From assembly GCF_016482685.1 (NCBI RefSeq), contig NZ_JACYHF010000015.1:92128-156127 (forward strand): a stretch of 64,000 bases of DNA, written 5' to 3'. This stretch comes from Streptomyces sp. DSM 110735 (GTDB taxonomy: Bacteria > Actinomycetota > Actinomycetes > Streptomycetales > Streptomycetaceae). The notes beneath the pieces are model-generated. The model worked only from the letters and a program-made list of their open reading frames with translations, did not search any database and had not been told where the DNA came from. Shown here piece by piece: positions 7,977-16,800 of the stretch. Each line of letters begins with the position of its first letter. Within the stretch, counting starts at the first letter, position 1. Position numbers and translations under genes: made by a program.

Positions 7977-8840
7977 TCAGCGGTGGCGCAGCGCCGCGCC
8001 GACCTCCAGGCGGGGGTCGGGGACCGGGCGTGGGGCGGTGGGGTCGGTGAGTTGCCACAGGCGGTTCTGGAGGACGCGGGCCAGGGTCCAGGCGCGGGCG
8101 CGCTCGCGGTCCAGGGCGAGGGTGGCGGTCAGGGAGTCGAAGCGGTGGAGGGTGTCGGCGGGGTCGTAGCGGTTGACCAGGGCGGGCAGCAGCTCGAAGC
8201 CGGGGTCGCCGGAGAGGGGTTTGGGGTCGATGGCGAGCCAGGGGGCGCGGTCGGCGGCCAGGACGTTGCCGTAGTGCAGGTCCCAGTGGAGGAGGCGGTC
8301 GCCGGGTTCGTCCGCGACCTCGCGGAGGGCGGCGGCGCAGTCCCGCAGCAGGGCGCGTACGGCGGGGTCGGGCTCGGCGCGCAGCGCCCAGGACGTGCGC
8401 TCCAGCATCCCGTGCGCGATGTCACCCAGGTGGCGCAGTCCCGGTGGGGCGGGGCGGCTGGTCAGGCGGGTGAGGAGGGTGGCCAGGACGGTGACGGCAG
8501 CGCGGGGGTCCGGAAGGGTCGTCAGGGGGCGCGTGGCGTCGCAGCGTTCGAGGAGGAGGGTGGCGGTCGGCGGGTCGTCGCGCAGGAGGCGTACGGCGCC
8601 GTCGCCGGACCAGGCGCGCAGCGCGGTCGCCTCGCCCGCGCACTCGGCGTCCAGGTGCTGGACCTTGAGCGCGGCGGGGGTTCCATCGGGCGCCGTCACC
8701 GGTGTGACCAGCGACGACGTGCCGGAGCGGGCGGCGCCGTCCGCGCGCAGATGCCAGCGGCGGAGGAACCGTACGGTCCGCTGCCGCAGGTCCTCCCGGG
8801 GTTCGGGCTCGTCGGGCAGCACCGTCACCCGCGCGACCAT
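7977..8840 (-). CDS. aminoglycoside/hydroxyurea-type phosphotransferase
   Basis: A 287-residue protein of the APH/choline kinase fold, closest in appearance to the streptomycin-6/hydroxyurea phosphotransferase group. Visible elements are PAALKVQHLD (ATP-site lysine), the Brenner catalytic loop LHWDLHYGNVL with catalytic Asp and Asn, and AIDPKPL (metal-binding Asp in the DFG-equivalent place). It would phosphorylate a hydroxyl on a small molecule; the substrate cannot be read from sequence. Its ATG lies 10 bases from the start of the divergent rhomboid-like gene, so the promoters must overlap the coding regions or the transcripts are leaderless. Confidence 0.85.
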   Translation of the reverse strand: MVARVTVLPDEPEPREDLRQRTVRFLRRWHLRADGAARSGTSSLVTPVTAPDGTPAALKVQHLDAECAGEATALRAWSGDGAVRLLRDDPPTATLLLERCDATRPLTTLPDPRAAVTVLATLLTRLTSRPAPPGLRHLGDIAHGMLERTSWALRAEPDPAVRALLRDCAAALREVADEPGDRLLHWDLHYGNVLAADRAPWLAIDPKPLSGDPGFELLPALVNRYDPADTLHRFDSLTATLALDRERARAWTLARVLQNRLWQLTDPTAPRPVPDPRLEVGAALRHR

Positions 8841-8850
8841 ACTGGCCCGT

Positions 8851-9516
8851 GTGAGCCGGGTGAGTCGTGTGCGGCGTGGACTCGGGGTGATCGCGGACTA
8901 TCTGCGGTCCGCCCCGGGCACCTATGTGTGGCTCACCATCCTTTTCTTCACCACGGTGGCGCTGCACCATATGTCGCCGGAGTTCGAGAAGGAGTTCCTG
9001 CGGCAGCACTCCACCAACATCCACGAGCTGTCCCAGAACCCCGTGCGGGTGCTCATCACCAGCGCGATGTGGATCGACAGCGGTCGCTGGCTGCCGTACG
9101 CCGCGCTGTACACCCTCTTCCACGCCCAGGCCGAGCGCTGGCTCGGCACCCTGCGCTGGCTCGCGGTGTGCGCCGCCGCCCATGTGCTGGCCACGCTGAT
9201 CAGCGAGCTGGCCCTGCTGATGGCGATCAACAACGGGCACGCCCCGCCCTCGGCGGTCAACACGCTCGACATCGGCGTCAGTTACGCCCTCGCCGGGGTC
9301 ATGGCCGTCCTCACCTACCGGATCGCCCCGCCCTGGCGGTACGCCTACCTGGTCTTCCTCGCCGTCGTCTACGCCGTACCGCTCGTCACCGCCCGCACCT
9401 TCACCGACTTCGGCCATGTGCTGTCGGTCCTCATCGGGCTCGCCTGCTATCCGCTGGTCCGGGGTCGGGGCAGGGCGTGGCGCCCGCGCGGTGCGCTGAG
9501 CGTGCCGCGCGGCTGA
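8851..9516 (+). CDS. rhomboid-like integral membrane protein
   Basis: A 221-residue polytopic membrane protein. After a short basic N-terminus come about six hydrophobic segments (starting TYVWLTILFFTTVALH, then RWLAVCAAAHVLATLISEL, DIGVSYALAGVMAVL and YAYLVFLAVVYAVPLV). The order, the conserved SYALAGVMA region and a late membrane-helix histidine (DFGHVLSVLIG) resemble rhomboid-like proteins of actinomycetes. A canonical GxSG protease motif is not evident, so it may not be proteolytic. GTG 8851 is the most upstream start compatible with the divergent kinase; GTG 8860 and 8869 are alternatives. Confidence 0.75.
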   Translation: MSRVSRVRRGLGVIADYLRSAPGTYVWLTILFFTTVALHHMSPEFEKEFLRQHSTNIHELSQNPVRVLITSAMWIDSGRWLPYAALYTLFHAQAERWLGTLRWLAVCAAAHVLATLISELALLMAINNGHAPPSAVNTLDIGVSYALAGVMAVLTYRIAPPWRYAYLVFLAVVYAVPLVTARTFTDFGHVLSVLIGLACYPLVRGRGRAWRPRGALSVPRG

Positions 9517-9530
9517 CTACCCTGCCGTCC

Positions 9531-10013
9531 ATGATCCGTACCGCGACCCCCGACGACGTCCCCGCGATCCACCGCATGGTCCGCGAGCTGGCCACCTACG
9601 AGAAGGCGACCGAGGAGGCGCGGGCCACCGAGGAGCAACTGCGCGAGGCGCTGTTCGGCGAGCGCCCGGCCGCCTTCGCGCACCTCGCGGTGGACGACAC
9701 CACCGGCGAGCCCGCCGGGTTCGCGCTGTGGTTCCTGAACTTCTCCACCTGGCGCGGGGTCCACGGCATCTACCTGGAGGACCTCTACGTCCGCCCCGAG
9801 GCGCGCGGCGGCGGTCACGGACGCGCCCTGCTCACCGAGCTGGCCCGCATCTGCGCCGAGCGCGGCTACGCGCGCATGGAGTGGTCGGTGCTGGACTGGA
9901 ACACCCCCGCCGTCGGCTTCTACGAGTCCCTCGGTGCGAGCCCCCAGCACGAGTGGACGGTCTACCGCCTCGCCGACGCCCCGCTCGCGGAGCTGGCCCG
10001 CTCAGCCCACTGA
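9531..10013 (+). CDS. GNAT family N-acetyltransferase (SAT-like)
   Basis: A 160-residue single-domain GNAT enzyme. Motif A is DLYVRPEARGGGHGRALL, with the acetyl-CoA pyrophosphate loop. FALWFLNFSTWRG and EWSVLDWNTPAVGFYESLGA resemble the spermidine/spermine or thialysine acetyltransferase subgroup. It probably acetylates a primary amine on a polyamine or lysine analogue; the substrate is inferred only. It ends 12 bases inside the 3' end of the convergent MFS gene. Confidence 0.85.
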   Translation: MIRTATPDDVPAIHRMVRELATYEKATEEARATEEQLREALFGERPAAFAHLAVDDTTGEPAGFALWFLNFSTWRGVHGIYLEDLYVRPEARGGGHGRALLTELARICAERGYARMEWSVLDWNTPAVGFYESLGASPQHEWTVYRLADAPLAELARSAH

Positions 10014-11597
10014 CTCCCGGACCCGGGGCTTCGCCGCCGCGCCCCGCCCGGCCGGGCGGGCGGTCACCAGCAGACCGGCGACCAGGGCGGCGAGGAGCAT
10101 CACGCCCGCCGCCCACCAGATGGCGACCGTGTAGCCGTGCACCACGCCCACCGGGACGACGGCGGCGCGCTCGGCGGGACCGCGCAGATGCGCGGCGATG
10201 TAGGCGGCGCTGCTGGTGGTGGCGATGGTGTTGAGCAGTGCCGTACCGATGGAGCCGCCGACCTGCTGGGCGGTGTTCACCGTCGCCGAGGTGACCCCGG
10301 CGTCCCTGGGGGCGACCCCCGCCGTGGCGGTGGCGAACACGGGCATGAAGGTGAGACCCATGCCGAGTCCCAGCAGGATCAGGGCGGGCAGGATGTCCGA
10401 GACGTAGGAGGAGTGGACGGTCATCCGCGTCAGCAGCACCAGCCCGACGGCGGCGAGCAGCAGCCCCGGGACCATCAGCAGACGCGGCGCGACCCGGTTC
10501 AGCAGGCGCGCGGCGATCTGGGTGGAGCCGGTGATGATCGCGGCGGTCAGCGGCAGGAAGCCGAGCCCCGCGCGGACGGGCGAGTAGCCGAGGATGACCT
10601 GGAGGTAGTAGGTCATGAACAGGAACAGCCCGAACATGCCGATCACCGCGAGCATCATCGTCAGGAAGCAGCCCGCGCGGTTGCGGTCGCGGACGATGTG
10701 CAGCGGCAGCAGCGGGCTCGGGGCGCGGCTCTGCCACCACACGAACACCGCGAGCAGCGCGATCCCGGTCGCGAACAGGGCGAGCACCACGGGGTCGGTC
10801 CAGCCGCGCGGCTGCGCCTCGCTGAAGCCGTAGACGACGGCGACCAGACCGCCGCAGCCGAGGACGACGCCGGGCACGTCGAGCCGGGACTCCCCGTGCC
10901 CCGGGCGGTCGTGCAGCAGGACGAAGGCGCCGATCACCGCGAGGATCGCGATGGGCACGTTGACGTAGAGGCACCAGCGCCAGTTCAGGTACTCGGTGAG
11001 CAGACCGCCGAGGATGAACCCGATGGCGGAGCCGCTGCCCGCGAGGGCGCCGTAGATGCCGAAGGCTTTCCCGCGTTCGCGCGGGTCGGTGAACGTCGTC
11101 GTCAGCAGGGAGAGCGCGGAGGGCGCGAGGACGGCGGCGAAGACGCCCTGGAGGGCTCGGGCGCCGAAGAGCATGGCCGGGGTGGTGGCCGCGCCGCCGA
11201 ACGCGGAAGCCGCCGCGAAGCCGATCAGTCCGATGACGAAGGTGCGTTTGCGGCCCACCAGGTCCGCGACGCGCCCGCCGAGGAGCAGCAGACCGCCGAA
11301 GGCGAGGGTGTAGGCGGTGATGACCCACTGCCGGTTCGCGTCGGACATGTGCAGATCGTGCTGGGCGGAGGGGAGCGCGATGTTCACGATCGTCGCGTCC
11401 AGCACCACCATCAACTGGGCGAGGGCGATGACGACCAGACCCCACCAGCGGCGGGGATCGACCGCCTCGGCCCTCGCGGGTATCGGTGTCGACTCACCCG
11501 TTCGGCCGCTGCTCATTGGGCCAGAAGACCATGGATCGGTGCATGTCGCATCCGCGTCGGCGGGCCCTTCACCGCCCGCTCCCGGGCGCTTTCTCAT
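10002..11597 (-). CDS. MFS multidrug efflux transporter, EmrB/QacA type (DHA2)
   Basis: A 14-helix drug:proton antiporter. Family marks are LDATIVNIALP in helix 1 (motif D1), GGRVADLVGRKRTF (motif A) and GSGSAIGFILGG (motif C of exporters). ATG 11597 overlaps the stop of the upstream oxidoreductase (ATGA) and has AAAGGTGG before it, giving 531 residues. ATG 11516 would give a more usual 504-residue protein starting MSSGRTGES but lacks a ribosome-binding site. Co-transcription with a quinone-reductase-like enzyme suggests a joint role in handling a toxic or redox-active compound. Confidence 0.87.
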   Translation of the reverse strand: MRKRPGAGGEGPADADATCTDPWSSGPMSSGRTGESTPIPARAEAVDPRRWWGLVVIALAQLMVVLDATIVNIALPSAQHDLHMSDANRQWVITAYTLAFGGLLLLGGRVADLVGRKRTFVIGLIGFAAASAFGGAATTPAMLFGARALQGVFAAVLAPSALSLLTTTFTDPRERGKAFGIYGALAGSGSAIGFILGGLLTEYLNWRWCLYVNVPIAILAVIGAFVLLHDRPGHGESRLDVPGVVLGCGGLVAVVYGFSEAQPRGWTDPVVLALFATGIALLAVFVWWQSRAPSPLLPLHIVRDRNRAGCFLTMMLAVIGMFGLFLFMTYYLQVILGYSPVRAGLGFLPLTAAIITGSTQIAARLLNRVAPRLLMVPGLLLAAVGLVLLTRMTVHSSYVSDILPALILLGLGMGLTFMPVFATATAGVAPRDAGVTSATVNTAQQVGGSIGTALLNTIATTSSAAYIAAHLRGPAERAAVVPVGVVHGYTVAIWWAAGVMLLAALVAGLLVTARPAGRGAAAKPRVRESVG

Positions 11598-12568
11598 GGT
11601 TCGAGCACCACCTTTCCGATCGTGCCGCGCGTCTGGAGCGCCCGGTGCGCGGCTGCCGCCTCGGAGAGCGGCAATCGGGTGACCGCCGGGCGCAGCCGAC
11701 CCCGCGCCGCCTCGGCGAGCGCCCGCTCCTCCAGGGCGCGCAGACCGCCCGCCCGGCGCAGCATCTCCGGCCCGAGCACGGACTCGGAGACGCCCTCGAC
11801 GAAGTGACCCCGGGCTTCGTCCCCGATGCCCTCCGCCGACCAGCCGAAGACCAGGTGCCGCCCACCGGGTCCGAGCAGGGCGACGCACACGCGGGCTGCT
11901 TCGCCGCCGACACCGTCGTAGACGAGCGTGGCGGGGCGCCCGGCGAGGAAGGCGCGGACCTCCTCGGACCAGTTGGGGGCGGTGTAGTCGACGGCGAGGT
12001 CGGCGCCGTTCGCGCGCACCCGTGCCGTCTTCTGCGGACCGCCCGCGAGCCCGACGACGGTGGCACCGGCGTTCTTCGCGTGCTGCGTGAGCAGGGTGCC
12101 GATGCCGCCCGCCGCCGCCGGTACGACCACCACGTCGTCCGCCTCCGGCTCCGCGAACCCGGCGATCCCGAGCGCGGTGCGACCGGTGCCGATCATCGCG
12201 ACGGCCGCCGCGAAGTCCAGACCCGCCGGGATCTCGTGCAGGCGGTCCGTGTCCGTGACGGCGAGTTCGGCGTATCCGCCGGGTACGGGTCCGAGGTGGG
12301 CGACGACGCGCCTGCCGAGCCAGACCGGGTCCGTGCCCTCGCCCAGGGCGTCCACGACCCCCGCGACTTCGCGGCCGGGAACGGTCGGAAGCTCCGGCAG
12401 CGCGGGCAGCGGACCGCGCCGTCCCTCGCGCAGCGCGGTGTCGAGCAGGTGCACCCCGGCGGCGGCGACGGCGATCCGCGCCTGCCCCGGTCCGGGGACG
12501 GGGTCCTCGGTCTTCTCGTGGACCAGGTTCTCGGGCGGTCCGAAGGAGTGGAGCCGGACGGCGTGCAT
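11594..12568 (-). CDS. medium-chain NADPH:quinone reductase-like oxidoreductase
   Basis: A 324-residue medium-chain dehydrogenase/reductase. It has the N-terminal GroES-like domain (VPGREVAGVVDALG) and a Rossmann domain with VVVPAAAGGIGTLLTQ. The zinc-ligand pattern of alcohol dehydrogenases is absent, pointing to the zinc-free quinone oxidoreductase/enoyl reductase group. ATG 12568 follows AGGGGG. The frame is open further upstream to 12649, but homology-like sequence starts at MHAVRLHSFG. The stop overlaps the MFS start, so the pair forms an operon. Confidence 0.87.
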   Translation of the reverse strand: MHAVRLHSFGPPENLVHEKTEDPVPGPGQARIAVAAAGVHLLDTALREGRRGPLPALPELPTVPGREVAGVVDALGEGTDPVWLGRRVVAHLGPVPGGYAELAVTDTDRLHEIPAGLDFAAAVAMIGTGRTALGIAGFAEPEADDVVVVPAAAGGIGTLLTQHAKNAGATVVGLAGGPQKTARVRANGADLAVDYTAPNWSEEVRAFLAGRPATLVYDGVGGEAARVCVALLGPGGRHLVFGWSAEGIGDEARGHFVEGVSESVLGPEMLRRAGGLRALEERALAEAARGRLRPAVTRLPLSEAAAAHRALQTRGTIGKVVLEP

Positions 12569-12703
12569 GTGGTCCCCCTGGAGTGGTGGTCGTCGTTCCC
12601 GTGGCTGCCGGGGGTCCCACTCTTCAACCTCGACCGGACTTGAGGTCAAGGGCGGCTTGTCGGAGCGGCTTGTCAGGACCGCTTGTCAGTGGCCGGGTGC
12701 AGC

Positions 12704-13429
12704 ATGAGGGGCATGGTGAGGAAAGCGGTGGGTGCGGGCGGTACGGCTACGGGGCGTACGGGCGGTGCGGGGCGTACGGCGGTCAAGGGCGCGCGGCGTC
12801 CGGAGGTGCGGTTGCCTCCGCTGCGGCCGTGGGCGGAGCGGGAGCTGGCGGCGGACGGGGACTACGACGGGCTGGAGTTCCTGGAGGCGGATCTGTCCGG
12901 GCAGCGGGGCGCGGGGGCGCGCTTCATGGACTGTGCGCTGACCCACTGTGCGCTCGACGAGACGGCGCTCGGGCGCGCCCGTTTCCTGGACTCGGTGCTC
13001 ACCGGGCTGCGGGGCGTGGGCACCCATCTCGCGGAGGCGGTCTTCCGGGACGTGGAGCTGAGCGCGCCCCGGCTGGGCGGGGTCCAGTTGCACGGGGCGA
13101 CGCTGGAGCGGGTCGTCGTGCGCGGCGGCAAGCTCGACTTCCTCAATCTGCGCGAGGCACGGCTGAAGGACGTGGTGTTCGAGTCCTGTGTGCTGGTCGA
13201 GCCGGACTTCGCGGGGGCGCGCCTGGAGCGCGTGGAGTTCGTGGACTGCGCGCTGAAGGGAGCGGACTTCGGGAACGCCGTGCTGAAGGACGTGGATCTG
13301 CGCGGGGCAGCCCCGCTGGAGGTCCAGCGGGGACTCGACCGGCTGTCCGGCGCGGTGATCAGCACCGGTCAGCTCCTGGACCTGGCGCCGCTGCTCGCGG
13401 TGGAGCTGGGGATCAGGGTGGAGGGCTGA
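12704..13429 (+). CDS. pentapeptide repeat protein
   Basis: About 241 residues. After a low-complexity basic N-terminus, residues about 50-210 form consecutive pentapeptide-type units with a central Leu/Phe and preceding small residue (for example GARFMDCALTHCAL, GRARFLDSVL, ADFGNAVLKDVDLRGA). These fold into a right-handed quadrilateral beta-helix. The function is not predictable: some relatives mimic DNA and protect gyrase, most are uncharacterised. ATG 12704, ATG 12713 and GTG 12716 are all possible starts; none has an ideal ribosome-binding site. Confidence 0.75.
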   Translation: MRGMVRKAVGAGGTATGRTGGAGRTAVKGARRPEVRLPPLRPWAERELAADGDYDGLEFLEADLSGQRGAGARFMDCALTHCALDETALGRARFLDSVLTGLRGVGTHLAEAVFRDVELSAPRLGGVQLHGATLERVVVRGGKLDFLNLREARLKDVVFESCVLVEPDFAGARLERVEFVDCALKGADFGNAVLKDVDLRGAAPLEVQRGLDRLSGAVISTGQLLDLAPLLAVELGIRVEG

Positions 13430-13451
13430 GCGGACTGGGCGGGCGGACCGG

Positions 13452-13952
13452 TCAGGAGATCCGGGGGTAGCGCGCCTGGAGGGTCCAGATCACCGGGTTC
13501 TCCGCCAGGTCCTCGTGCATGTCGGTGAGGTCCGCGAGCACGTCGTGCAGGAAGTCGCGGGCCTCACGGCGCAGTTCGGCGTGGGAGAAGGTGATCGGCG
13601 GTTCCTCGGCGCGCATCCAGTCCGCCTCGATGTCCACCCAGCCGAAGCGGCGCTCGAAGAGCATCCGGTCGGTCGACTCGGTGAAGTCCAGCTCCGCCCG
13701 CTGCGGGCGGGACGCCCGGGAGCCCATCGGGTCCTGGTCGAGCCGCTCCACGATGTCGCACAGCGCCCACGCGAAGTCCAGCACCGGCACCCATCCCCAG
13801 GCTGTGGACACCTCCTGGTCCTTCTCGGTGTCGGCCAGATACACGTCCCCGCAGAACAGGTCGTGCCGCAACGCCCGCGCGTCCGCACGGCGGTAGTCGG
13901 TCTGGGGCGGGTCCGGGAACCGGTTGGAGAGGGCATAGCCGATGTCGAGCAC
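13452..13952 (-). CDS. hypothetical protein, conserved-looking, unknown function
   Basis: A 166-residue acidic soluble protein rich in Trp and Asp (WGWVPVLDFAWALCDIVERLD, FGWVDIEADWM), predicted mostly helical. I recognise no domain. The start is GTG 13952; the frame continues a little upstream without a better start codon. No obvious operon partner: it is followed by the convergent pentapeptide gene and preceded by a repeat-rich gap. Codon use is typical of the window. Confidence 0.6.
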   Translation of the reverse strand: MLDIGYALSNRFPDPPQTDYRRADARALRHDLFCGDVYLADTEKDQEVSTAWGWVPVLDFAWALCDIVERLDQDPMGSRASRPQRAELDFTESTDRMLFERRFGWVDIEADWMRAEEPPITFSHAELRREARDFLHDVLADLTDMHEDLAENPVIWTLQARYPRIS

Positions 13953-13981
13953 GTCGCAGATCGTCCCACGCCACCGGCGCG

Positions 13982-14091
13982 GCTCGGCTCAGCCGGTCCG
14001 CTCGCCGCTCCGCTCGCCGCTCGGCTCAGCCGGTCCGCTCAGCGGGTCCGCTCTGCCGGTCCGCTCTGCCGGTCCGCTCAGACGGTCCGTT
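13982..14091. repeat. short degenerate tandem repeat
   Basis: About eight imperfect copies of a 12-14 bp unit close to CTCAGCCGGTCCG, alternating with GCCGCTCGGCT variants. It fills the gap between the start of the 166-residue gene and the terD terminator. Confidence 0.7.
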
Positions 14092-14140
14092 CGGCGCCCT
14101 GCCCGGCGGCGCACTCGTCCGCCCGCACGGCAGACCCTCG

Positions 14141-14174
14141 CGGACCCCGGGGCGCGCGGGGCGTCCGGGGTCCG
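14141..14174 (-). terminator. hairpin downstream of terD
   Basis: A 10-bp inverted repeat, CGGACCCCGG (14141-14150) with CCGGGGTCCG (14165-14174), just past the terD stop on the minus strand. No strong U-run is seen, as is usual in high-GC genomes. Confidence 0.55.
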
Positions 14175-14188
14175 TGAGCGGGTGTGCG

Positions 14189-14764
14189 TCAGACGTTGAC
14201 GCCGAAGTCCTGGGCGATGCCGACCAGGCCGGAGGCGTAACCCTGGCCGACGGCGCGGAACTTCCACTCGGCGCCGTTGCGGTACAGCTCGCCGAAGACC
14301 ATCGCCGTCTCGGTGGCCGCGTCCTCGGAGAGGTCGTAGCGGGCGATCTCGGCGCCGCCGGCCTGGTTGACGATGCGGATGTAGGCGTTGCGGACCTGGC
14401 CGAAGTTCTGGCCGCGGTTCTCGGCGTCGTAGATGGAGACCGGGAAGACGATCTTCTCGACGTCGGCCGGGAGGGCGGCGAGGTTGACGTTGATCGCCTC
14501 GTCGTCGCCCGCGCCCTCGCCCGTGCGGTTGTCACCGGTGTGGACGATGGAGCTGTCCGGGGTCTGCTTGTTGTTGAAGAAGACGAAGTGCTGGTCGGAG
14601 TAGACCTTGCCCTGGCCGTTGACCGCGATGGCGGAGGCGTCCAGGTCGAAGTCCGTGCCGGTGGTGGTGCGGACGTCCCAGCCGAGGCCCACGGTGACGG
14701 CGGTCAGGCCCGGAGCCTCCTTGGTGAGCGAGACGTTGCCACCCTTGGACAGGCTTACAGCCAT
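14189..14764 (-). CDS. TerD-family calcium-binding stress protein
   Basis: A 191-residue TerD protein of the tellurite-resistance/CABP family. It has the MAVSLSKGGNVSLTK start and two acidic calcium-binding stretches, DFDLDASA and GEGAGDDEAINV, followed by IYDAENRGQNFGQVRNAYIRI. TerD proteins are cytoplasmic calcium binders linked to stress and development in Streptomyces; tellurite resistance is not implied by one copy alone. ATG 14764 follows GGGAAGGGA. It is monocistronic and bounded by a hairpin. Confidence 0.93.
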   Translation of the reverse strand: MAVSLSKGGNVSLTKEAPGLTAVTVGLGWDVRTTTGTDFDLDASAIAVNGQGKVYSDQHFVFFNNKQTPDSSIVHTGDNRTGEGAGDDEAINVNLAALPADVEKIVFPVSIYDAENRGQNFGQVRNAYIRIVNQAGGAEIARYDLSEDAATETAMVFGELYRNGAEWKFRAVGQGYASGLVGIAQDFGVNV

Positions 14765-14950
14765 GATTGGGAGTCCCTTCCCTTAATGCGTACGTGGCGG
14801 AGTACTTGTCGCTCCGTCGGTCCCGACGAAGCTACGTCACCCGGAAGAACGCCGGGAGGGGTACCGGAGGTTCCTGCTCGCTTTACCTTTTTTACCGAGC
14901 TGGGGGAAAACGGGGTGACGCGGGACCGTGCGGGCAGGGACCATGGAGTC

Positions 14951-15379
14951 ATGTCCGGGCCCTATCTCATCCGCGGCTCGGTCTCGCTTCCCGAGGCCGA
15001 GCTGACGTGGCGTTTCTCGCGTTCCTCCGGGCCCGGCGGGCAGCACGTCAACACCAGTGACTCCCAGGCCGAGCTGCGCTTCGACCTCGCGCGCACCGAG
15101 GCGCTGCCCGAGGTGTGGAAGCAGCGCGCGCTTGAGCGGCTGGCCGGGCGCCTGGTGGACGGCGTCCTGATCGTCCGCGCCTCCGAGCACCGCTCCCAGT
15201 GGCGCAACCGCGAGTCCGCGCTCGTGCGCCTGACCGCGACCCTCGCCGAGGCGACGGCACCCCCGCCCAAGCCCCGCCGCGCGACCCGTATCCCACGGGG
15301 CATCAACGAACGCCGCCTCAGACAGAAGAAGCAGCGCTCGGACACCAAGCGGGGGCGCTCGGGGCGGGACTGGGGATAG
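14951..15379 (+). CDS. arfB: ArfB-type peptidyl-tRNA hydrolase (ribosome rescue)
   Basis: A 142-residue RF-1 domain protein. The GGQ catalytic motif is at residues 29-31 in SSGPGGQHVNTSDS. The C-terminal tail is strongly basic (RRLRQKKQRSDTKRGR), as in ArfB/YaeJ, where it enters the empty mRNA channel of stalled ribosomes. It should hydrolyse peptidyl-tRNA on non-stop complexes. No codon-recognition domain is present, excluding a normal release factor. ATG 14951 is in frame after an alternative upstream open stretch. Confidence 0.93.
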   Translation: MSGPYLIRGSVSLPEAELTWRFSRSSGPGGQHVNTSDSQAELRFDLARTEALPEVWKQRALERLAGRLVDGVLIVRASEHRSQWRNRESALVRLTATLAEATAPPPKPRRATRIPRGINERRLRQKKQRSDTKRGRSGRDWG

Positions 15380-15400
15380 AGATCCGGCCAGTTGGCGGGC

Positions 15401-15895
15401 TCACCCGTCCGCCGACGCCGCGTCAGGACCCCGTACGCCCTGCCCGCGCCGACGCCAGGCAGCCACCGCCCCCGCCGTCGCCGCCACCACGCTCACCGCC
15501 AGCGACCCGTAGACGAGCGGGTTCACCCAGAACGGGACCAGCTCGGTCGCCGCCCCGCTGTCCGTGACGCAGCGCGCGCTGACCGGCAGCCCCAGGTCCG
15601 TCACGATGCCGTCGCCGGGTACGCCCATGGCCGCGCACATCTGGTCGGGGTCCAGGAGGTAGAAGCCGCGCCCCACGCCGTACCCGTAGGCGCCGAAGGC
15701 CGTGGCGGACGCCAGGAGCATCGTCTGCCCGCAGGGGACGGGGTCCGGCGCGTACCAGGCGCGGCCCCAGCCGTGGCGGCGCAGGCGCACCGCGAGCAGG
15801 AAGGCTGTCACGGCGGCCAGGCCGGGCATCGTGAGCGGAGCGAAGAGCGCCGCCATGTAGAAGGCCGGGGCCAGATCGTCCAGGGGAGTCGTCAC
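15401..15895 (-). CDS. small polytopic membrane protein, unknown function
   Basis: About 164 residues with four hydrophobic segments (FYMAALFAPLTMPGLAAVTA, TMLLASATAFGAYGYGVG, a central extracytoplasmic loop holding two cysteines, and LVYGSLAVSVVAATAGAV) and a basic C-terminus. I recognise no family. GTG 15895 is the chosen start; no ribosome-binding site is apparent. It lies 41 bases downstream of the flavin reductase gene on the same strand and may be co-transcribed. Confidence 0.55.
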   Translation of the reverse strand: MTTPLDDLAPAFYMAALFAPLTMPGLAAVTAFLLAVRLRRHGWGRAWYAPDPVPCGQTMLLASATAFGAYGYGVGRGFYLLDPDQMCAAMGVPGDGIVTDLGLPVSARCVTDSGAATELVPFWVNPLVYGSLAVSVVAATAGAVAAWRRRGQGVRGPDAASADG

Positions 15896-15936
15896 GCAAC
15901 GGCGGACGGCGGCGGCAGCCGCCCCGGTTCCCGCTC

Positions 15937-16521
15937 TCAGCCCAGGTGCCGGTACCGCCCCCGGAAGTACAGCAGCGGACCGCCCTCGGCGCTCGGCACA
16001 TGGGCGGTCAGGACGCGGCCGATGACCAGGGTGTGGTCGCCCGCGAGGACCCGCTGTTCCGTACGGCACTCCAGCGTCGCGAGCGCGCCGGAGACCAGCG
16101 GGGCGCCCGTCGCCTCGCCCCGGGTGAGGTCGAGGTCGGCGAAGAGGAGGCGGTCGCTGATGCGGCCCTTCATCGAGAAGCGACCGGCGATCTGGCGCTG
16201 GTGGTCGGCGAGGACCGAGACCGCCCAAAGGGGCTGTTCCTCCAGGAGTTCGTCCATGCGCCCGCCCGTGCGCAGGCTGACCATGACCAGCGGGGGGTCC
16301 AGGGAGACCGACAGGAAGGCGGTGGCGGTCATGCCCACGTCCTCCGTGCCCGGCGCGTGCGGGTCGTCGGGGTCCAGCGGCGGCTCCTGCGCGGTCACCA
16401 GGACCACTCCGGCGGCCAGCCGGGACATCGCGGCCCGGAACTCGTCGTCGCTCACCCCCTCAGGATGCCCGGAAGCGGCCCGGGCGGCGGGGGACAAGGC
16501 GGAGGCGGAGGTGTTCAGCAC
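15937..16521 (-). CDS. flavin reductase-like FMN-binding protein
   Basis: A 194-residue member of the flavin reductase (DIM6/NTAB, split-barrel) family. GMTATAFLSVSLDPPLVMVSL is the FMN phosphate-binding region, and ending GPLLYFRGRYR is typical. Such proteins supply reduced flavin to two-component monooxygenases. No monooxygenase lies beside it. The start is uncertain: GTG 16521 gives a proline/alanine-rich leader, GTG 16455 (MSDDEFRAAMSRLAAG) matches the usual family N-terminus. Confidence 0.85.
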   Translation of the reverse strand: MLNTSASALSPAARAASGHPEGVSDDEFRAAMSRLAAGVVLVTAQEPPLDPDDPHAPGTEDVGMTATAFLSVSLDPPLVMVSLRTGGRMDELLEEQPLWAVSVLADHQRQIAGRFSMKGRISDRLLFADLDLTRGEATGAPLVSGALATLECRTEQRVLAGDHTLVIGRVLTAHVPSAEGGPLLYFRGRYRHLG

Positions 16522-16770
16522 GCCGGAAACGCTAATCGGCCACCCGGGTCCGCCGCATCGGCCCTCCGCCCGAGAGGGGTCCTAGGACCCGGGCCGCACG
16601 CCCGCGAGCGCCCGGACCAGGACTCCGGGGCACCCGGACCGGGACCCCGGACAACCGTCCCGACCCGCCCTCCTGCCGATTCGTACGGCATATGCGCATG
16701 TTCACTCACTTTGCGTTCAAGAACAGTGCCGGGAAAACGCAGAAACTCCACTCAATTGTTCACGTTCTGC

Positions 16771-16786
16771 TGTGACTTGAGTCACA
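16771..16786. promoter_or_regulatory. Crp-like binding site upstream of cdgB
   Basis: TGTGACTTGAGTCACA, an inverted repeat with 6-bp arms and a 4-base centre. It fits the TGTGA-N6-TCACA Crp consensus and the Streptomyces form GTG-N6-GNCAC exactly. It lies 125 bases before the cdgB start in a locally AT-richer stretch (16700-16800). Confidence 0.65.
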
Positions 16787-16800
16787 AGGGGCAATAATTG

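Noticed and set aside
14020..14189. Small genes encoded by the GCCGGTCCGCTC repeats
   Set aside because: Frames are pure repeat translation with no ribosome sites or family similarity.
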